Origin: Rahnella inusitata_A
GTDB lineage: Bacteria > Pseudomonadota > Gammaproteobacteria > Enterobacterales > Enterobacteriaceae
NCBI RefSeq assembly: GCF_965118895.1
Contig: NZ_CBCPJJ010000001.1
Coordinates: forward strand, 124,001-188,000
Length of the DNA stretch: 64,000 bases
Direction: 5' to 3'
The position numbers and the translations under genes were made by a program. The notes below the pieces were generated by a model, which made no database searches, was not told the origin of the DNA, and saw nothing but the letters and a program-made list of their open reading frames with translations. Positions 1 through 7,677 of the stretch are shown piece after piece; positions within the stretch are counted from its first letter, which is position 1; every line of letters begins with the position of its first letter.

Positions 1-486
1 CTGGAATCCGCAGGCGCCGCGCAGGCCAAAGTGTTGATCAACGCTATCGATGATGTCGAAGCCAACCTGCAACTGACCGCGCTGGCGAAAGAGCATTTCC
101 CGAACCTGAAGATTATCGCCCGTGCGCGAGATGTCGATCACTGGTATCAACTGCGTCAGTTAGGCGTCGAAGCGCCGGAGCGTGAGCTGTTCGAAGGTTC
201 TCTGCGCGTTGGCCGTGAAGTACTGGAAACGCTGGGGTTGGATGCTTATGAAGCCCGCGAAAAAGCCGACCTGTTCCGTCGCTACAACCTGAAAATGCTG
301 GAGGCAACGGTCGCGAATTACGAAGACACCGAGTTCCGCATCGCCAGTATGCAGCGTGCGAAAGACATGCTGAGTGCGGCCATCGAGCAGGATCAGGAAC
401 GTCTGGCCTCAGAGCAACAACAGGGATGGCGTGGCAGTATCGACGGCAAAGCACCGGAGAATGAAGTGATTGAAGCGAAGAGTTAA
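1..486 (+). CDS. kefC: Glutathione-regulated K+/H+ efflux antiporter KefC, C-terminal fragment
   Basis: This is the 3' end of kefC; the reading frame is open to the first base, so the start and the whole membrane antiporter domain lie upstream of the window. The visible 161 residues cover the last part of the cytosolic RCK/KTN regulatory domain (the segment with VLINAIDDVEANLQL and IIARARDVDHWYQL is typical of the nucleotide-binding fold) and the charged helical tail ending in EAKS. KefC releases potassium and acidifies the cytoplasm during electrophile stress and is held closed by glutathione. The assignment rests on sequence similarity and on its position before folA, as in E. coli. A strong terminator follows the stop codon. 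Confidence 0.93.
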   Translation: MESAGAAQAKVLINAIDDVEANLQLTALAKEHFPNLKIIARARDVDHWYQLRQLGVEAPERELFEGSLRVGREVLETLGLDAYEAREKADLFRRYNLKMLEATVANYEDTEFRIASMQRAKDMLSAAIEQDQERLASEQQQGWRGSIDGKAPENEVIEAKS

Positions 487-502
487 CGAAGGATGAAACC
501 CG

Positions 503-532
503 AAGCCGGTGCCTGAAATGCACCGGCTTTTT
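503..532 (+). terminator. Rho-independent terminator after kefC
   Basis: A 10-bp perfect stem (AAGCCGGTGC, loop CTGAAAT, GCACCGGCTT) runs into a short T tract just after the kefC stop. It separates kefC from the convergent LysE-type gene. Confidence 0.85.
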
Positions 533-547
533 CATGGCTGTAGGTTA

Positions 548-1162
548 TCAGCTGAGTGCAACTTTGATGCCTAAACCAATCAACACACCGCCCAGCAGTT
601 TATCGATAATCTTCTGCGCTTTCGCCAGACCGCGACGCACCGGTGCGCTCTGAATGAGCAGAGCCAGTGAAGGCCACCAGACAGTGGAAAGGCCAACGAT
701 GATCGAGGCATACCAGAGTTTCTCGCCGATGCTGGAGTCTATCTGCAAGACCTGGGTAAACATCGCCAGGAAAAACAGCGTCGCCTTCGGATTTAGCAAG
801 TTGCACAAATATCCCTGCACAAACGCCGTGCGCAGTTTCACCTGCTGCGGTTCCAGTCCGTCAAGATTCATCTTGCTGTTGCTGCGTGAAAACAGTGCCT
901 GAATACCCACCCAAATCAGATAAGCCGCCCCGACGTATTTCAGCAAATCAAACAGCCACGGCGTGGTGGTGATAACGACAGCCAGACCTGCGACGCAGTA
1001 AGACATATGCGTGATCACGCCACAAATCACCCCGAGCGATGTCATCAGTGCCGCAACGCGAGGGTAGCGAGCCGCATTTTTGATCACCAGAAAGAAATCT
1101 GGGCCGGGGGAGAGCATGCCGAGGAAGGCGATACTGGCAACAAAAAGGGAGGTTTCAAGCAT
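548..1162 (-). CDS. LysE/RhtB-family amino-acid exporter
   Basis: The product (204 residues from the ATG at 1162) is a small, very hydrophobic membrane protein of the LysE/RhtB superfamily, which exports amino acids such as homoserine, threonine or lysine through the inner membrane. The family signature lies near the N-terminus (GMLSPGPDFFLVIKNAAR, about residues 15-32), followed by alternating hydrophobic segments that fit six membrane helices and by the NLLNPKATLFFLAMF motif in the middle, also typical of the family. The length matches the usual 200-210. An in-frame TTG at 1180 would add six residues, but neither start has a clear ribosome binding site. The gene is divergent from yjjP and convergent with kefC. 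The substrate cannot be told from sequence. Confidence 0.85.
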   Translation of the reverse strand: MLETSLFVASIAFLGMLSPGPDFFLVIKNAARYPRVAALMTSLGVICGVITHMSYCVAGLAVVITTTPWLFDLLKYVGAAYLIWVGIQALFSRSNSKMNLDGLEPQQVKLRTAFVQGYLCNLLNPKATLFFLAMFTQVLQIDSSIGEKLWYASIIVGLSTVWWPSLALLIQSAPVRRGLAKAQKIIDKLLGGVLIGLGIKVALS

Positions 1163-1267
1163 GAAAGTAACCGTCGTCAATGTTCAGAACAAAATATGGC
1201 CGCATGATACGTCAATCTTCACTTCGGCGTATCACACTTATTGGCTTTTTTTACGGGCGGTAACGGT
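1163..1267. promoter_or_regulatory. Divergent intergenic region with inverted repeat
   Basis: About 105 bp separates the starts of the LysE-type gene and yjjP. It contains a perfect 7-bp inverted repeat, TGATACG at 1205-1211 and CGTATCA at 1228-1234, with half-site centres 23 bp apart (about two helical turns). Such spacing suits a dimeric regulator controlling both directions. No regulator gene lies adjacent, so the binding protein is unknown. Confidence 0.35.
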
Positions 1268-2077
1268 ATGCAAGACCCTGTCGTTGAATATCAGGAACGT
1301 GAAAGTCCGCAGGCACATTATCAGCGTGAAATTACCCGGCTGTGTATCGAATGTGCCTTGCTGCTGTTACAGCACGGTGCCGAAAGTATGCTGGTGGAGC
1401 AACTGCCCGCGCGGCTAGGTATTGCGTTGCGCATGGAACGGGTGGAAAGCTCTATTTCCGCTAATGCCGTGGTGCTCAGCACGCTGTGCGGCGGCTATTG
1501 CCTGACCTCGACGCGTAAAAATGTCGATCGAGGGATCAACATGCAGGTAGTGACTGAAGTACAGCATACGGTGATTCTGGCTGAGCATAAGCTGCTCGAT
1601 AGCGCGCTGGTGGCGAAACGCCTGAGCCATATAAAGCCGCTGCGCTATCCCCGTGGGGTGATGATCCTGATGGTGGCGCTGTCCTGCGGTTGCTTTAGCA
1701 AACTCAACGGTGGCGGCTGGGATGCGTTCAGCGTGACATTTTTAGCCAGCGGCGTGGCGATGGCGGTACGCCAGACGCTGACCATCCGCCACATGAATCC
1801 GCTGATCAACTTCTGCTGCACCGCTTTTGTCGCAACGTCGATTTCAGGTTTACTCATGCGTCTCGACTTTTTTCATCTGACGTCGAACGTGGCGATGGCC
1901 GCCAGCGTGTTGCTGCTGGTGCCCGGTTTTCCACTGATTAATGCGGTGGCAGACATGTTCAAAGGCCACGTGAATACCGGACTGGCGCGCTGGGCGATGG
2001 CCAGTCTGCTGACGCTGGCGACCTGCATCGGCGTAGTAATGGCCATGGCGTTATGGGGATTACGGGGGTGGTCATGA
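1268..2077 (+). CDS. yjjP: Threonine/serine exporter family protein YjjP (ThrE N-terminal half)
   Basis: The 269-residue protein matches the YjjP/ThrE N-terminal domain family. It has a soluble N-terminal part (about residues 1-115) with the family pattern CIECALLLLQHGAES, followed by hydrophobic segments from about residue 120 on that fit five membrane helices. In E. coli YjjP works with YjjB as a two-part exporter implicated in succinate export; the single-chain relatives export threonine and serine. The ATG at 1268 was chosen over a TTG at 1241 because it agrees with the family length and follows the purine-rich GGGCGG. The stop overlaps the start of yjjB by 4 bp, so the two halves are translationally coupled. 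Confidence 0.86.
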   Translation: MQDPVVEYQERESPQAHYQREITRLCIECALLLLQHGAESMLVEQLPARLGIALRMERVESSISANAVVLSTLCGGYCLTSTRKNVDRGINMQVVTEVQHTVILAEHKLLDSALVAKRLSHIKPLRYPRGVMILMVALSCGCFSKLNGGGWDAFSVTFLASGVAMAVRQTLTIRHMNPLINFCCTAFVATSISGLLMRLDFFHLTSNVAMAASVLLLVPGFPLINAVADMFKGHVNTGLARWAMASLLTLATCIGVVMAMALWGLRGWS

Positions 2078-2538
2078 GTCTTTTGTGGGCACTGATTCAG
2101 GATATGTTACTGGCCGCCGTACCGGCGCTGGGTTTTGCGATGGTGTTCAATGTCCCGCCTCGGGCGTTGCGCTACTGTGCGCTGCTCGGCGCGCTGGGGC
2201 ACGGCTCCCGTATGCTGATGATGCACGGCGGGATAAACATTGAGTGGGCTTCTTTGCTGGCGGCTATACTGATTGGCATCATAGGGATCCGCTGGTCGCG
2301 ATGGCTGCTGGCGCATCCTAAAGTTTTCACGGTGGCGGCCGTTATCCCCATGTTCCCCGGCATTTCTGCGTATACGGCGATGATTTCGATGGTGGAGATT
2401 TCGCACCTTGGCTACAGCGAGGCGCTGATGTCTACGATGGTCACCAATTTCCTGAAGGCCAGTTTTATCGTCGGGGCATTATCGATTGGATTATCTTTGC
2501 CGGGGCTGTGGCTGTATCGCAAACGTCCCGGTGTGTAA
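2074..2538 (+). CDS. yjjB: Threonine/serine exporter family protein YjjB (ThrE C-terminal half)
   Basis: The 154-residue protein is almost entirely hydrophobic and matches YjjB (DUF3815 type), the second membrane subunit of the split ThrE exporter. A recognisable family segment is VAAVIPMFPGISAYTAMI at about residues 87-104. The ATG at 2074 lies within the ATGA overlap with the yjjP stop. The pair sits between kefC and folA, a position where E. coli has no such genes; E. coli carries yjjPB elsewhere. The real substrate here (succinate, threonine or another) is not shown by the sequence. Confidence 0.86.
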   Translation: MSLLWALIQDMLLAAVPALGFAMVFNVPPRALRYCALLGALGHGSRMLMMHGGINIEWASLLAAILIGIIGIRWSRWLLAHPKVFTVAAVIPMFPGISAYTAMISMVEISHLGYSEALMSTMVTNFLKASFIVGALSIGLSLPGLWLYRKRPGV

Positions 2539-2580
2539 GTCTGTTAAGAGTACGCTTATATCTTTGTAAAGCGTGAGTCT

Positions 2581-2614
2581 CCCTATCGACGGCTGATAGG
2601 GCTTTCCGTATAGT
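2581..2614 (+). promoter_or_regulatory. folA promoter with overlapping hairpin
   Basis: TATAGT at 2609-2614 is a good -10 element and is followed by GGC, as in the E. coli folA promoter. The best -35 is TCGACG at 2586-2591, spaced 17 bp. A 7-bp inverted repeat (CCCTATC 2581-2587, GATAGGG 2595-2601) overlaps this -35. It could be an operator or a weak terminator for yjjPB, as there is no T run after it. Confidence 0.5.
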
Positions 2615-2668
2615 GGCAGCTCTTTTTTCGGGTCACGGTTTTATTCCTTTTCTACACAGGGTTTCACA

Positions 2669-3154
2669 ATGATTATTAGCCTGATCGCCGCACTGGCGAC
2701 CGATCGCGTTATTGGCATGGAAAACGCTATGCCTTGGCATTTACCCGGTGATCTGGCCTGGTTTAAGCGTAATACGCTCAATAAACCCGTCATCATGGGT
2801 CGCAAAACGTTTGAGTCGATAGGGCGCCCTTTACCTGGCCGACTGAATATTGTCATCAGCTCTAAACCTGGCGAGCACGAAGGCGTGACCTGGGTGACGT
2901 CTGTTGATGCAGCTCTGGCCGCGGCCGGTGGTGTGGAAGAAGTGATGGTGATGGGCGGAGGCCGTGTGTATGAGCAGTTCCTGCCGAAGGCCAACCGCTT
3001 ATATCTCACTCATATCGATGCCGAAGTGGAAGGGGACACGCATTTCCCTGACTACGAGCCAGATGACTGGGAAAGTACCTTCAGTGAATTCCACGACGCT
3101 GACGAGCAGAACTCACACGGCTACTGCTTCGAGATCCTTGACCGCCGCGCCTGA
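2669..3154 (+). CDS. folA: Dihydrofolate reductase
   Basis: The 161-residue enzyme reduces dihydrofolate to tetrahydrofolate with NADPH in the cytosol and is the target of trimethoprim. The chromosomal FolA pattern is clear: IAALATDRVIGMENAMPW at the N-terminus, the catalytic Asp in LPGDLAWFK (Asp28; Asp27 in E. coli numbering), IMGRKTFESIGRPLPGR for NADPH binding, and VMGGGRVYEQFLP near residue 95. The length is normal (159 in E. coli), with one extra Ile near the start. AGGG stands upstream of the ATG. It is a single-gene unit ended by a strong bidirectional terminator shared with apaH. Confidence 0.97.
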   Translation: MIISLIAALATDRVIGMENAMPWHLPGDLAWFKRNTLNKPVIMGRKTFESIGRPLPGRLNIVISSKPGEHEGVTWVTSVDAALAAAGGVEEVMVMGGGRVYEQFLPKANRLYLTHIDAEVEGDTHFPDYEPDDWESTFSEFHDADEQNSHGYCFEILDRRA

Positions 3155-3174
3155 TTTAAGAGCGGCACTCAGCA

Positions 3175-3207
3175 AAAAGGCACCTCTTTGAAGGTGCCTT
3201 TTGTTTT
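3175..3207. terminator. Bidirectional terminator between folA and apaH
   Basis: An 11-bp perfect stem (AAAAGGCACCT, loop CTTTGA, AGGTGCCTTTT) is flanked by T runs on both strands, so it can stop folA from the left and the apaH operon from the right. Confidence 0.9.
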
Positions 3208-3227
3208 TAAGCGCAGTAAGAGCCTGA

Positions 3228-4082
3228 TTATTCGGCTTTTTGAACGACGGCTTTCTCTTTTTCAGGACGGCGATGTGAAGGTTCGGTGAAATAGGTTTTG
3301 TCTTCCCAACGCAGCATCGTCATATCACCGCCCCAGCAGCAACCTGTGTCCAGCGCATAAATTCCTTCCGGCGCACCTTTGCCTTCCAGCGAAGCCCAGT
3401 GGCCGAATGCAATACTGTATCCGGCTTCCTGCAACGGCCCCGGAATATTAAACCAAGGCTTGAGCGGCTTAGGCGCGTTTTCAGGCGTGTCCTTGCAGAT
3501 CATATCCAGCTGGCCGTTCGGGAAGCAGTAACGCATACGGGTAAACGCATTGGTGCTAAAACGCAGACGCGCCAGACCCGTGAGTTCCGGATGCCAGTTG
3601 TTCGGCATATCGCCGTACATCGCGTCGAGGAACAGCGGATAAGTGTCGCTGCGCAGAACGGCTTCCACTTCACGCGCACACATCTGTGCGGTCTCCAGAT
3701 CCCACTGCGGAGTAATGCCGGCGTGGGCCATCACCAGTTTCAGCTCTTCATCCACCTGCAGAACCGGCTGACGTCGCAACCAGTTGATCAACTCATCGGC
3801 GTCTTCGGCCTCAAGCAGCGGCGTAATACGGTCTTTCGGTTTGTTAAAGCTGATGCCCGCAAAAACCGCCAGCAAATGCAGATCGTGGTTACCGAGCACC
3901 ATGCGTACAGAATCGCCCAGACCACTGACAAAACGCAGAACTTCGAGGGATGACGGGCCACGGGCGACTAAATCGCCAGTCAGCCAGAGACAATCATTTT
4001 GCGGATTAAAATCCACCTGCGCCAATAGCGCCTTGAGTTCATCGATGCAGCCGTGAACATCACCAATAAGGTATGTCGACAT
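3228..4082 (-). CDS. apaH: Bis(5'-nucleosyl)-tetraphosphatase (symmetrical)
   Basis: The 284-residue cytosolic metallophosphatase cleaves Ap4A to two ADP and, in E. coli, also removes Np4 caps from RNA. The calcineurin-type motifs are in order: GDVHGC (about residues 8-13), LTGDLVARGP (34-43) and LGNHDLHLL (63-71), which supply the two-metal site. The length is close to the usual 280. It is the last gene of the minus-strand operon lptD-surA-pdxA-rsmA-apaG-apaH and begins 6 bp after the apaG stop. The C-terminal tail (EKEKAVVQKAE) is charged and poorly conserved. Confidence 0.96.
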   Translation of the reverse strand: MSTYLIGDVHGCIDELKALLAQVDFNPQNDCLWLTGDLVARGPSSLEVLRFVSGLGDSVRMVLGNHDLHLLAVFAGISFNKPKDRITPLLEAEDADELINWLRRQPVLQVDEELKLVMAHAGITPQWDLETAQMCAREVEAVLRSDTYPLFLDAMYGDMPNNWHPELTGLARLRFSTNAFTRMRYCFPNGQLDMICKDTPENAPKPLKPWFNIPGPLQEAGYSIAFGHWASLEGKGAPEGIYALDTGCCWGGDMTMLRWEDKTYFTEPSHRRPEKEKAVVQKAE

Positions 4083-4088
4083 AGGGGA

Positions 4089-4466
4089 TTAATTTATCAG
4101 TGTAGGGATGGCGAGGCGGAAGACCGGGACAGGCACACGGAAGATTTCACCGTCTTGTGCGACCATTTCATAATGGCCTTCCATGGTACCAAGTGGCGTC
4201 TCTAAAACAGCGCCGCTGGTGTAGTGAAATTCACTGCCGGGCAGGATCAATGGCTGTTCGCCAATAACCCCTTCGCCCTGTACTTCCGTTTGCTGACCGT
4301 TACTGTTGGTGATCAGCCAGTAACGGCGCAGGAGCTGCACATTAAAACGCCCCAGATTGCGGATGGTGATGGTGTAAGCGAAGACGAAACGCTCTTCTTC
4401 CGGTATCGACTGAGACTCAATGTAGACACTTTGCACCTGAACACAAACGCGGGGCGAATTAAGCAT
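4089..4466 (-). CDS. apaG: Co2+/Mg2+ efflux protein ApaG
   Basis: The 125-residue protein has the ApaG fold (fibronectin type III-like beta sandwich). Its role is not settled: apaG mutants of Salmonella have cobalt and magnesium phenotypes, and the domain also occurs in eukaryotic F-box proteins. Conserved segments include FAYTITIRNLG, RYWLITNSNG, TEVQGEGVIGEQP and TPLGTMEGHYEM. The ATG at 4466 is preceded by AGGAG and gives exactly the E. coli length; a longer frame reaching back to 4556 runs into rsmA and is rejected. It lies 4 bp after rsmA, which suggests coupled translation. Confidence 0.95.
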   Translation of the reverse strand: MLNSPRVCVQVQSVYIESQSIPEEERFVFAYTITIRNLGRFNVQLLRRYWLITNSNGQQTEVQGEGVIGEQPLILPGSEFHYTSGAVLETPLGTMEGHYEMVAQDGEIFRVPVPVFRLAIPTLIN

Positions 4467-4470
4467 ATCG

Positions 4471-5298
4471 CTACTCCTGAGGTTCTGTTGTTTTCGGTCG
4501 GGTAGATAACCAGTTAGCCAGTTTACAGAATTGCTCAACAGAAATATTTTCAGCACGCATCGACAGATCCAGACCCAAGGCGCTCATCTGTTCTGGTGTG
4601 AACAAGTGACCCAGGCTGTTACGGATTGTCTTGCGACGCTGGTTAAACGCATCGGTTGTCAGACGACTCAGAATGCGGATATCTGAAACCGGATACGGGA
4701 TCACGTCGTGTGGAATCAAACGCACGACGGCGGAATCGACTTTTGGTGCCGGTGTGAAGGATTCTGGCGGAACTTCCAGAACCGGGATCACGTTACAGTA
4801 ATACTGTGCCATAACGGTTAAACGACCATACGCCTTGCTGTTCGGCCCTGCAACCAGACGGTTTACCACTTCCTTTTGCAACATGAAGTGCATGTCTTTG
4901 ATGGCATTAGTATAGGTGAACAGATGGAACATCAGCGGGGTAGAGATGTTATACGGCAGGTTGCCGAAGACGCGCAGCGGCTGGCCGAGTTCTTCTGACA
5001 GTTCCGCGAAATTGATTTTCATGGCATCAGACTGAATGACGCGTAATTTGCCCTGAAACTTAGGATTGCTCTCCAGACGTGCGGCCAAATCTCGGTCAAT
5101 TTCGATAACCGTCATGCTGTCCAGACGTGAAGCGACAGGTGCCGTCAACGCTGCCAGACCGGGCCCGATTTCGACCACCGCTTGCCCTGGCATTGGGTGA
5201 ATAGCCGACACGATGCTATCAATCACAAATTGATCGGTTAAAAAGTTCTGGCCGAAACGTTTACGGGCAAAGTGCCCCTGGTGGACTCTACTATTCAT
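4471..5298 (-). CDS. rsmA: 16S rRNA (adenine1518/1519-N6) dimethyltransferase
   Basis: The 275-residue enzyme (KsgA) dimethylates the two adjacent adenines of helix 45 of 16S rRNA late in small-subunit assembly; its loss gives kasugamycin resistance. The sequence shows the SAM-binding motif VVEIGPGLAALT (about residues 41-52), the acidic VIEIDRDLAARL and the catalytic NLPYNIS motif (about 113-119), followed by the helical C-terminal domain with FNQRRKTIRNSL. The start ATG at 5298 lies 5 bp after the pdxA stop. Length and order pdxA-rsmA-apaG are those of E. coli. Confidence 0.97.
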   Translation of the reverse strand: MNSRVHQGHFARKRFGQNFLTDQFVIDSIVSAIHPMPGQAVVEIGPGLAALTAPVASRLDSMTVIEIDRDLAARLESNPKFQGKLRVIQSDAMKINFAELSEELGQPLRVFGNLPYNISTPLMFHLFTYTNAIKDMHFMLQKEVVNRLVAGPNSKAYGRLTVMAQYYCNVIPVLEVPPESFTPAPKVDSAVVRLIPHDVIPYPVSDIRILSRLTTDAFNQRRKTIRNSLGHLFTPEQMSALGLDLSMRAENISVEQFCKLANWLSTRPKTTEPQE

Positions 5299-5303
5299 TG
5301 TTT

Positions 5304-6332
5304 TTATTTATCAGTTTGTTGTGGATCAAAAGTATTGATTGCCATACGAATGGCGAGATTTATTGCTGTCCTGAAACTGCCCGCATCGGCGGTGCCGGTG
5401 GCGGCGAGTTCAAGCGCGGTACCGTGATCAACCGAGGTCCGGATAAAAGGCAGGCCAAGCGTGATATTCACTGCGCGGCCGAATCCCTGATATTTTAGCA
5501 CCGGAAGGCCCTGATCGTGATACATGGATAAAACAGCATCTGCGTGTTGTAAATATTTCGGCTGGAAAAGGGTATCTGCGGGCAGCGGACCGATGAGATT
5601 CATTCCCTGCTGGCGCAGTTCCTCCAGTGCAGGAATGATCGTGTCGATCTCTTCGTGCCCCATATGACCGCCTTCTCCGGCATGCGGATTCAAGCCGCAC
5701 ACGTAAATATGCGGTTCACCGATGCCGAATTTGGTTTTCAGGTCATGATGAAGAATGGTGATCACTTCATGCAGGCTTTGACGTGTAATGGCACCCGGCA
5801 CGGCCAGCAAAGGTAAATGCGTGGTCGCCAGTGCGACGCGCAGTTCCTCCGTCGCCAGCATCATCACCACACGATCACAGTGGCTGCGATCGGCAAAGAA
5901 TTCGGTATGACCGATAAACGGAATGCCAGCATCATTGATGATGCTCTTTTGCACCGGGCCGGTGATCAGCGCAGCAAATTCGCCACTGATTGCGCCGTCA
6001 CAGGCTCTGGCGAGCGTTTCCACCACGTATGCGCTGTTCGCGACGTCAAGCCTGCCCGCTGTTACTGGCGCGGCGGTTTTCACCGGTAATACGGTCAACG
6101 TACCTGCAGCCTGAGGCTTTGCAGGGCGCCCCTGTTCATAGTCGCGTAACTGAATCGTCAGACCCAGTATCTCTGCACGCTCAAGCAGCAGGGCCGGATC
6201 GGCACATACCACCAACTCAACAGGCCATGCCTGCTGAGCCAGCGCCAGTACCAGATCCGGCCCAACCCCGGCAGGCTCGCCGGGGGTGATGACTACAGAT
6301 TTTGTCACGGAAGTATTATTTACCATTACCAT
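5304..6332 (-). CDS. pdxA: 4-hydroxythreonine-4-phosphate dehydrogenase
   Basis: The 342-residue enzyme oxidises 4-phosphohydroxy-L-threonine in the pyridoxal 5'-phosphate pathway. Family marks are ITPGEPAGVGPDLV near the N-terminus, ITGPVQKSIINDAG, GHTEFFADR with a metal-binding His, LNPHAGEGGHMG, and YHDQGLPVLKYQGFG near residue 280. Two in-frame ATGs (6332 and 6326) compete; either overlaps the end of surA by 11-17 bp, so translation is probably coupled. The protein is about 13 residues longer than E. coli PdxA, mostly at the two ends. Confidence 0.96.
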   Translation of the reverse strand: MVMVNNTSVTKSVVITPGEPAGVGPDLVLALAQQAWPVELVVCADPALLLERAEILGLTIQLRDYEQGRPAKPQAAGTLTVLPVKTAAPVTAGRLDVANSAYVVETLARACDGAISGEFAALITGPVQKSIINDAGIPFIGHTEFFADRSHCDRVVMMLATEELRVALATTHLPLLAVPGAITRQSLHEVITILHHDLKTKFGIGEPHIYVCGLNPHAGEGGHMGHEEIDTIIPALEELRQQGMNLIGPLPADTLFQPKYLQHADAVLSMYHDQGLPVLKYQGFGRAVNITLGLPFIRTSVDHGTALELAATGTADAGSFRTAINLAIRMAINTFDPQQTDK

Positions 6333-7611
6333 CCATAATTTTCACATACGCTTCAGCACGTTGTTCCTGCATCCACGTCTGTGCTTCTTCCGCAAACTTA
6401 CGGTTGAACAGCATGCGGTAAGCGCGTTCTTTCTGTGCAGCATCGGTTTTATCGACCTGACGGGTATCGAGCAGTTCGATGAGATGCCAGCCAAAAGCAG
6501 AGTGCACTGGTGCGCTCATCTGGCCTTTTTTCAGGTTCATCAGCGCATCGCGGAACGCCGGATCATACATGTCCGGAGACGCCCATCCTAAGTCACCACC
6601 CTGAAGGGCAGAACCCGGATCCTGAGAAATTTGTTTAGCTTCGTCAGCAAACGTCGCTTTACCGCTCTTAATATCAGCAGCAACTTCTTCCAGTTTCGCC
6701 TTAGCCTGTGCGTCGGTCATCACGACAGAAGGTTTCAGCAGGATGTGACGTGCATGCACTTCGGTGACGGAGACCGTTTTGTTATCACCACGGATATCGT
6801 TCACTTTCAGAATATGAAAACCCACACCTGAACGGATTGGACCGATAATCTGGCCTTTCTGTGCGGTACTGAGCGCCTGAGCAAACAGGGAAGGAAGTTC
6901 CTGCAATTTGCCCCAGCCCATGTTGCCGCCTTTCAACGCCTGTGAGTCAGCTGAATAAGTGATAGCCAGTTTGCCGAAATCAGCACCATTGTTCAGATCG
7001 GCGACAATTTTCTTCGCCTGTTCTTCTGCAGCATCAACCTGATCCTGCGACGGATTTTCTGGCAGTGACAACAGGATGTGGCTGAGATTGAACTCAGCGC
7101 TGCCGCCATTTTGTGCCGCAACCTGTTTGGACAGCTGATCCACTTCCTGAGGCAGGATAGTGACGCGACGACGGACTTCGCCGTTACGCACTTCGCTTAT
7201 CAGCATTTCTTTACGGATCTGGGCACGATAAGTGCTGTAATTCAGACCGTCGTACGCCAGACGGCTACGCAACTGATCTACGCTGATGTTGTTCTGCTGA
7301 GCAATACCGGCAATAGCTTTATCCACGTCCTGATCGGTCAGCGTGATGCCCATTTTCGACGCCATCTGAAGCTGGATCTGGTCCATGATCAAACGATCAA
7401 GGATCTGGTGGCGTAAGGTCGCATCATCAGGCAGCTGTTGTTTAGCCTGACCTGCTTGCTGTTTAACCGATTGCATTAAACTATCGACGTCACTTTGTAA
7501 CACGACACCGTTGTTCACAACGGCGGCGACTTTATCAACTTCCTGAGGGGCTGCAAACGCAGTGCTGGCACAAAGCGTCACGCCGAGGAGAAGTGTTCTC
7601 CAGTTCTTCAT
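6316..7611 (-). CDS. surA: Periplasmic chaperone and peptidyl-prolyl isomerase SurA
   Basis: The 431-residue periplasmic chaperone escorts unfolded outer-membrane proteins, including LptD encoded just upstream, to the BAM complex. It begins with a signal peptide (WRTLLLGVTLCASTAFA, cleavage near residue 20), followed by the SurA N-terminal chaperone domain, two parvulin domains, each opening with a HILL motif (SHILLSLPE near 178; ARHILLKPS near 289), and the C-terminal helix. The length agrees with E. coli (428). It sits 66 bp after lptD in the same operon. Confidence 0.97.
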   Translation of the reverse strand: MKNWRTLLLGVTLCASTAFAAPQEVDKVAAVVNNGVVLQSDVDSLMQSVKQQAGQAKQQLPDDATLRHQILDRLIMDQIQLQMASKMGITLTDQDVDKAIAGIAQQNNISVDQLRSRLAYDGLNYSTYRAQIRKEMLISEVRNGEVRRRVTILPQEVDQLSKQVAAQNGGSAEFNLSHILLSLPENPSQDQVDAAEEQAKKIVADLNNGADFGKLAITYSADSQALKGGNMGWGKLQELPSLFAQALSTAQKGQIIGPIRSGVGFHILKVNDIRGDNKTVSVTEVHARHILLKPSVVMTDAQAKAKLEEVAADIKSGKATFADEAKQISQDPGSALQGGDLGWASPDMYDPAFRDALMNLKKGQMSAPVHSAFGWHLIELLDTRQVDKTDAAQKERAYRMLFNRKFAEEAQTWMQEQRAEAYVKIMDGNGK

Positions 7612-7677
7612 ACTTTTTCCATTTGTCTAATCCGCAAAGCGGGTTTCAAGTTCACTGAGTTAAACGTGTCGTCTGGC

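Noticed and set aside
4467..4556. Upstream extension of apaG
   Set aside because: It lies inside the end of rsmA and lacks family support; ATG 4466 has AGGAG and gives the standard length.
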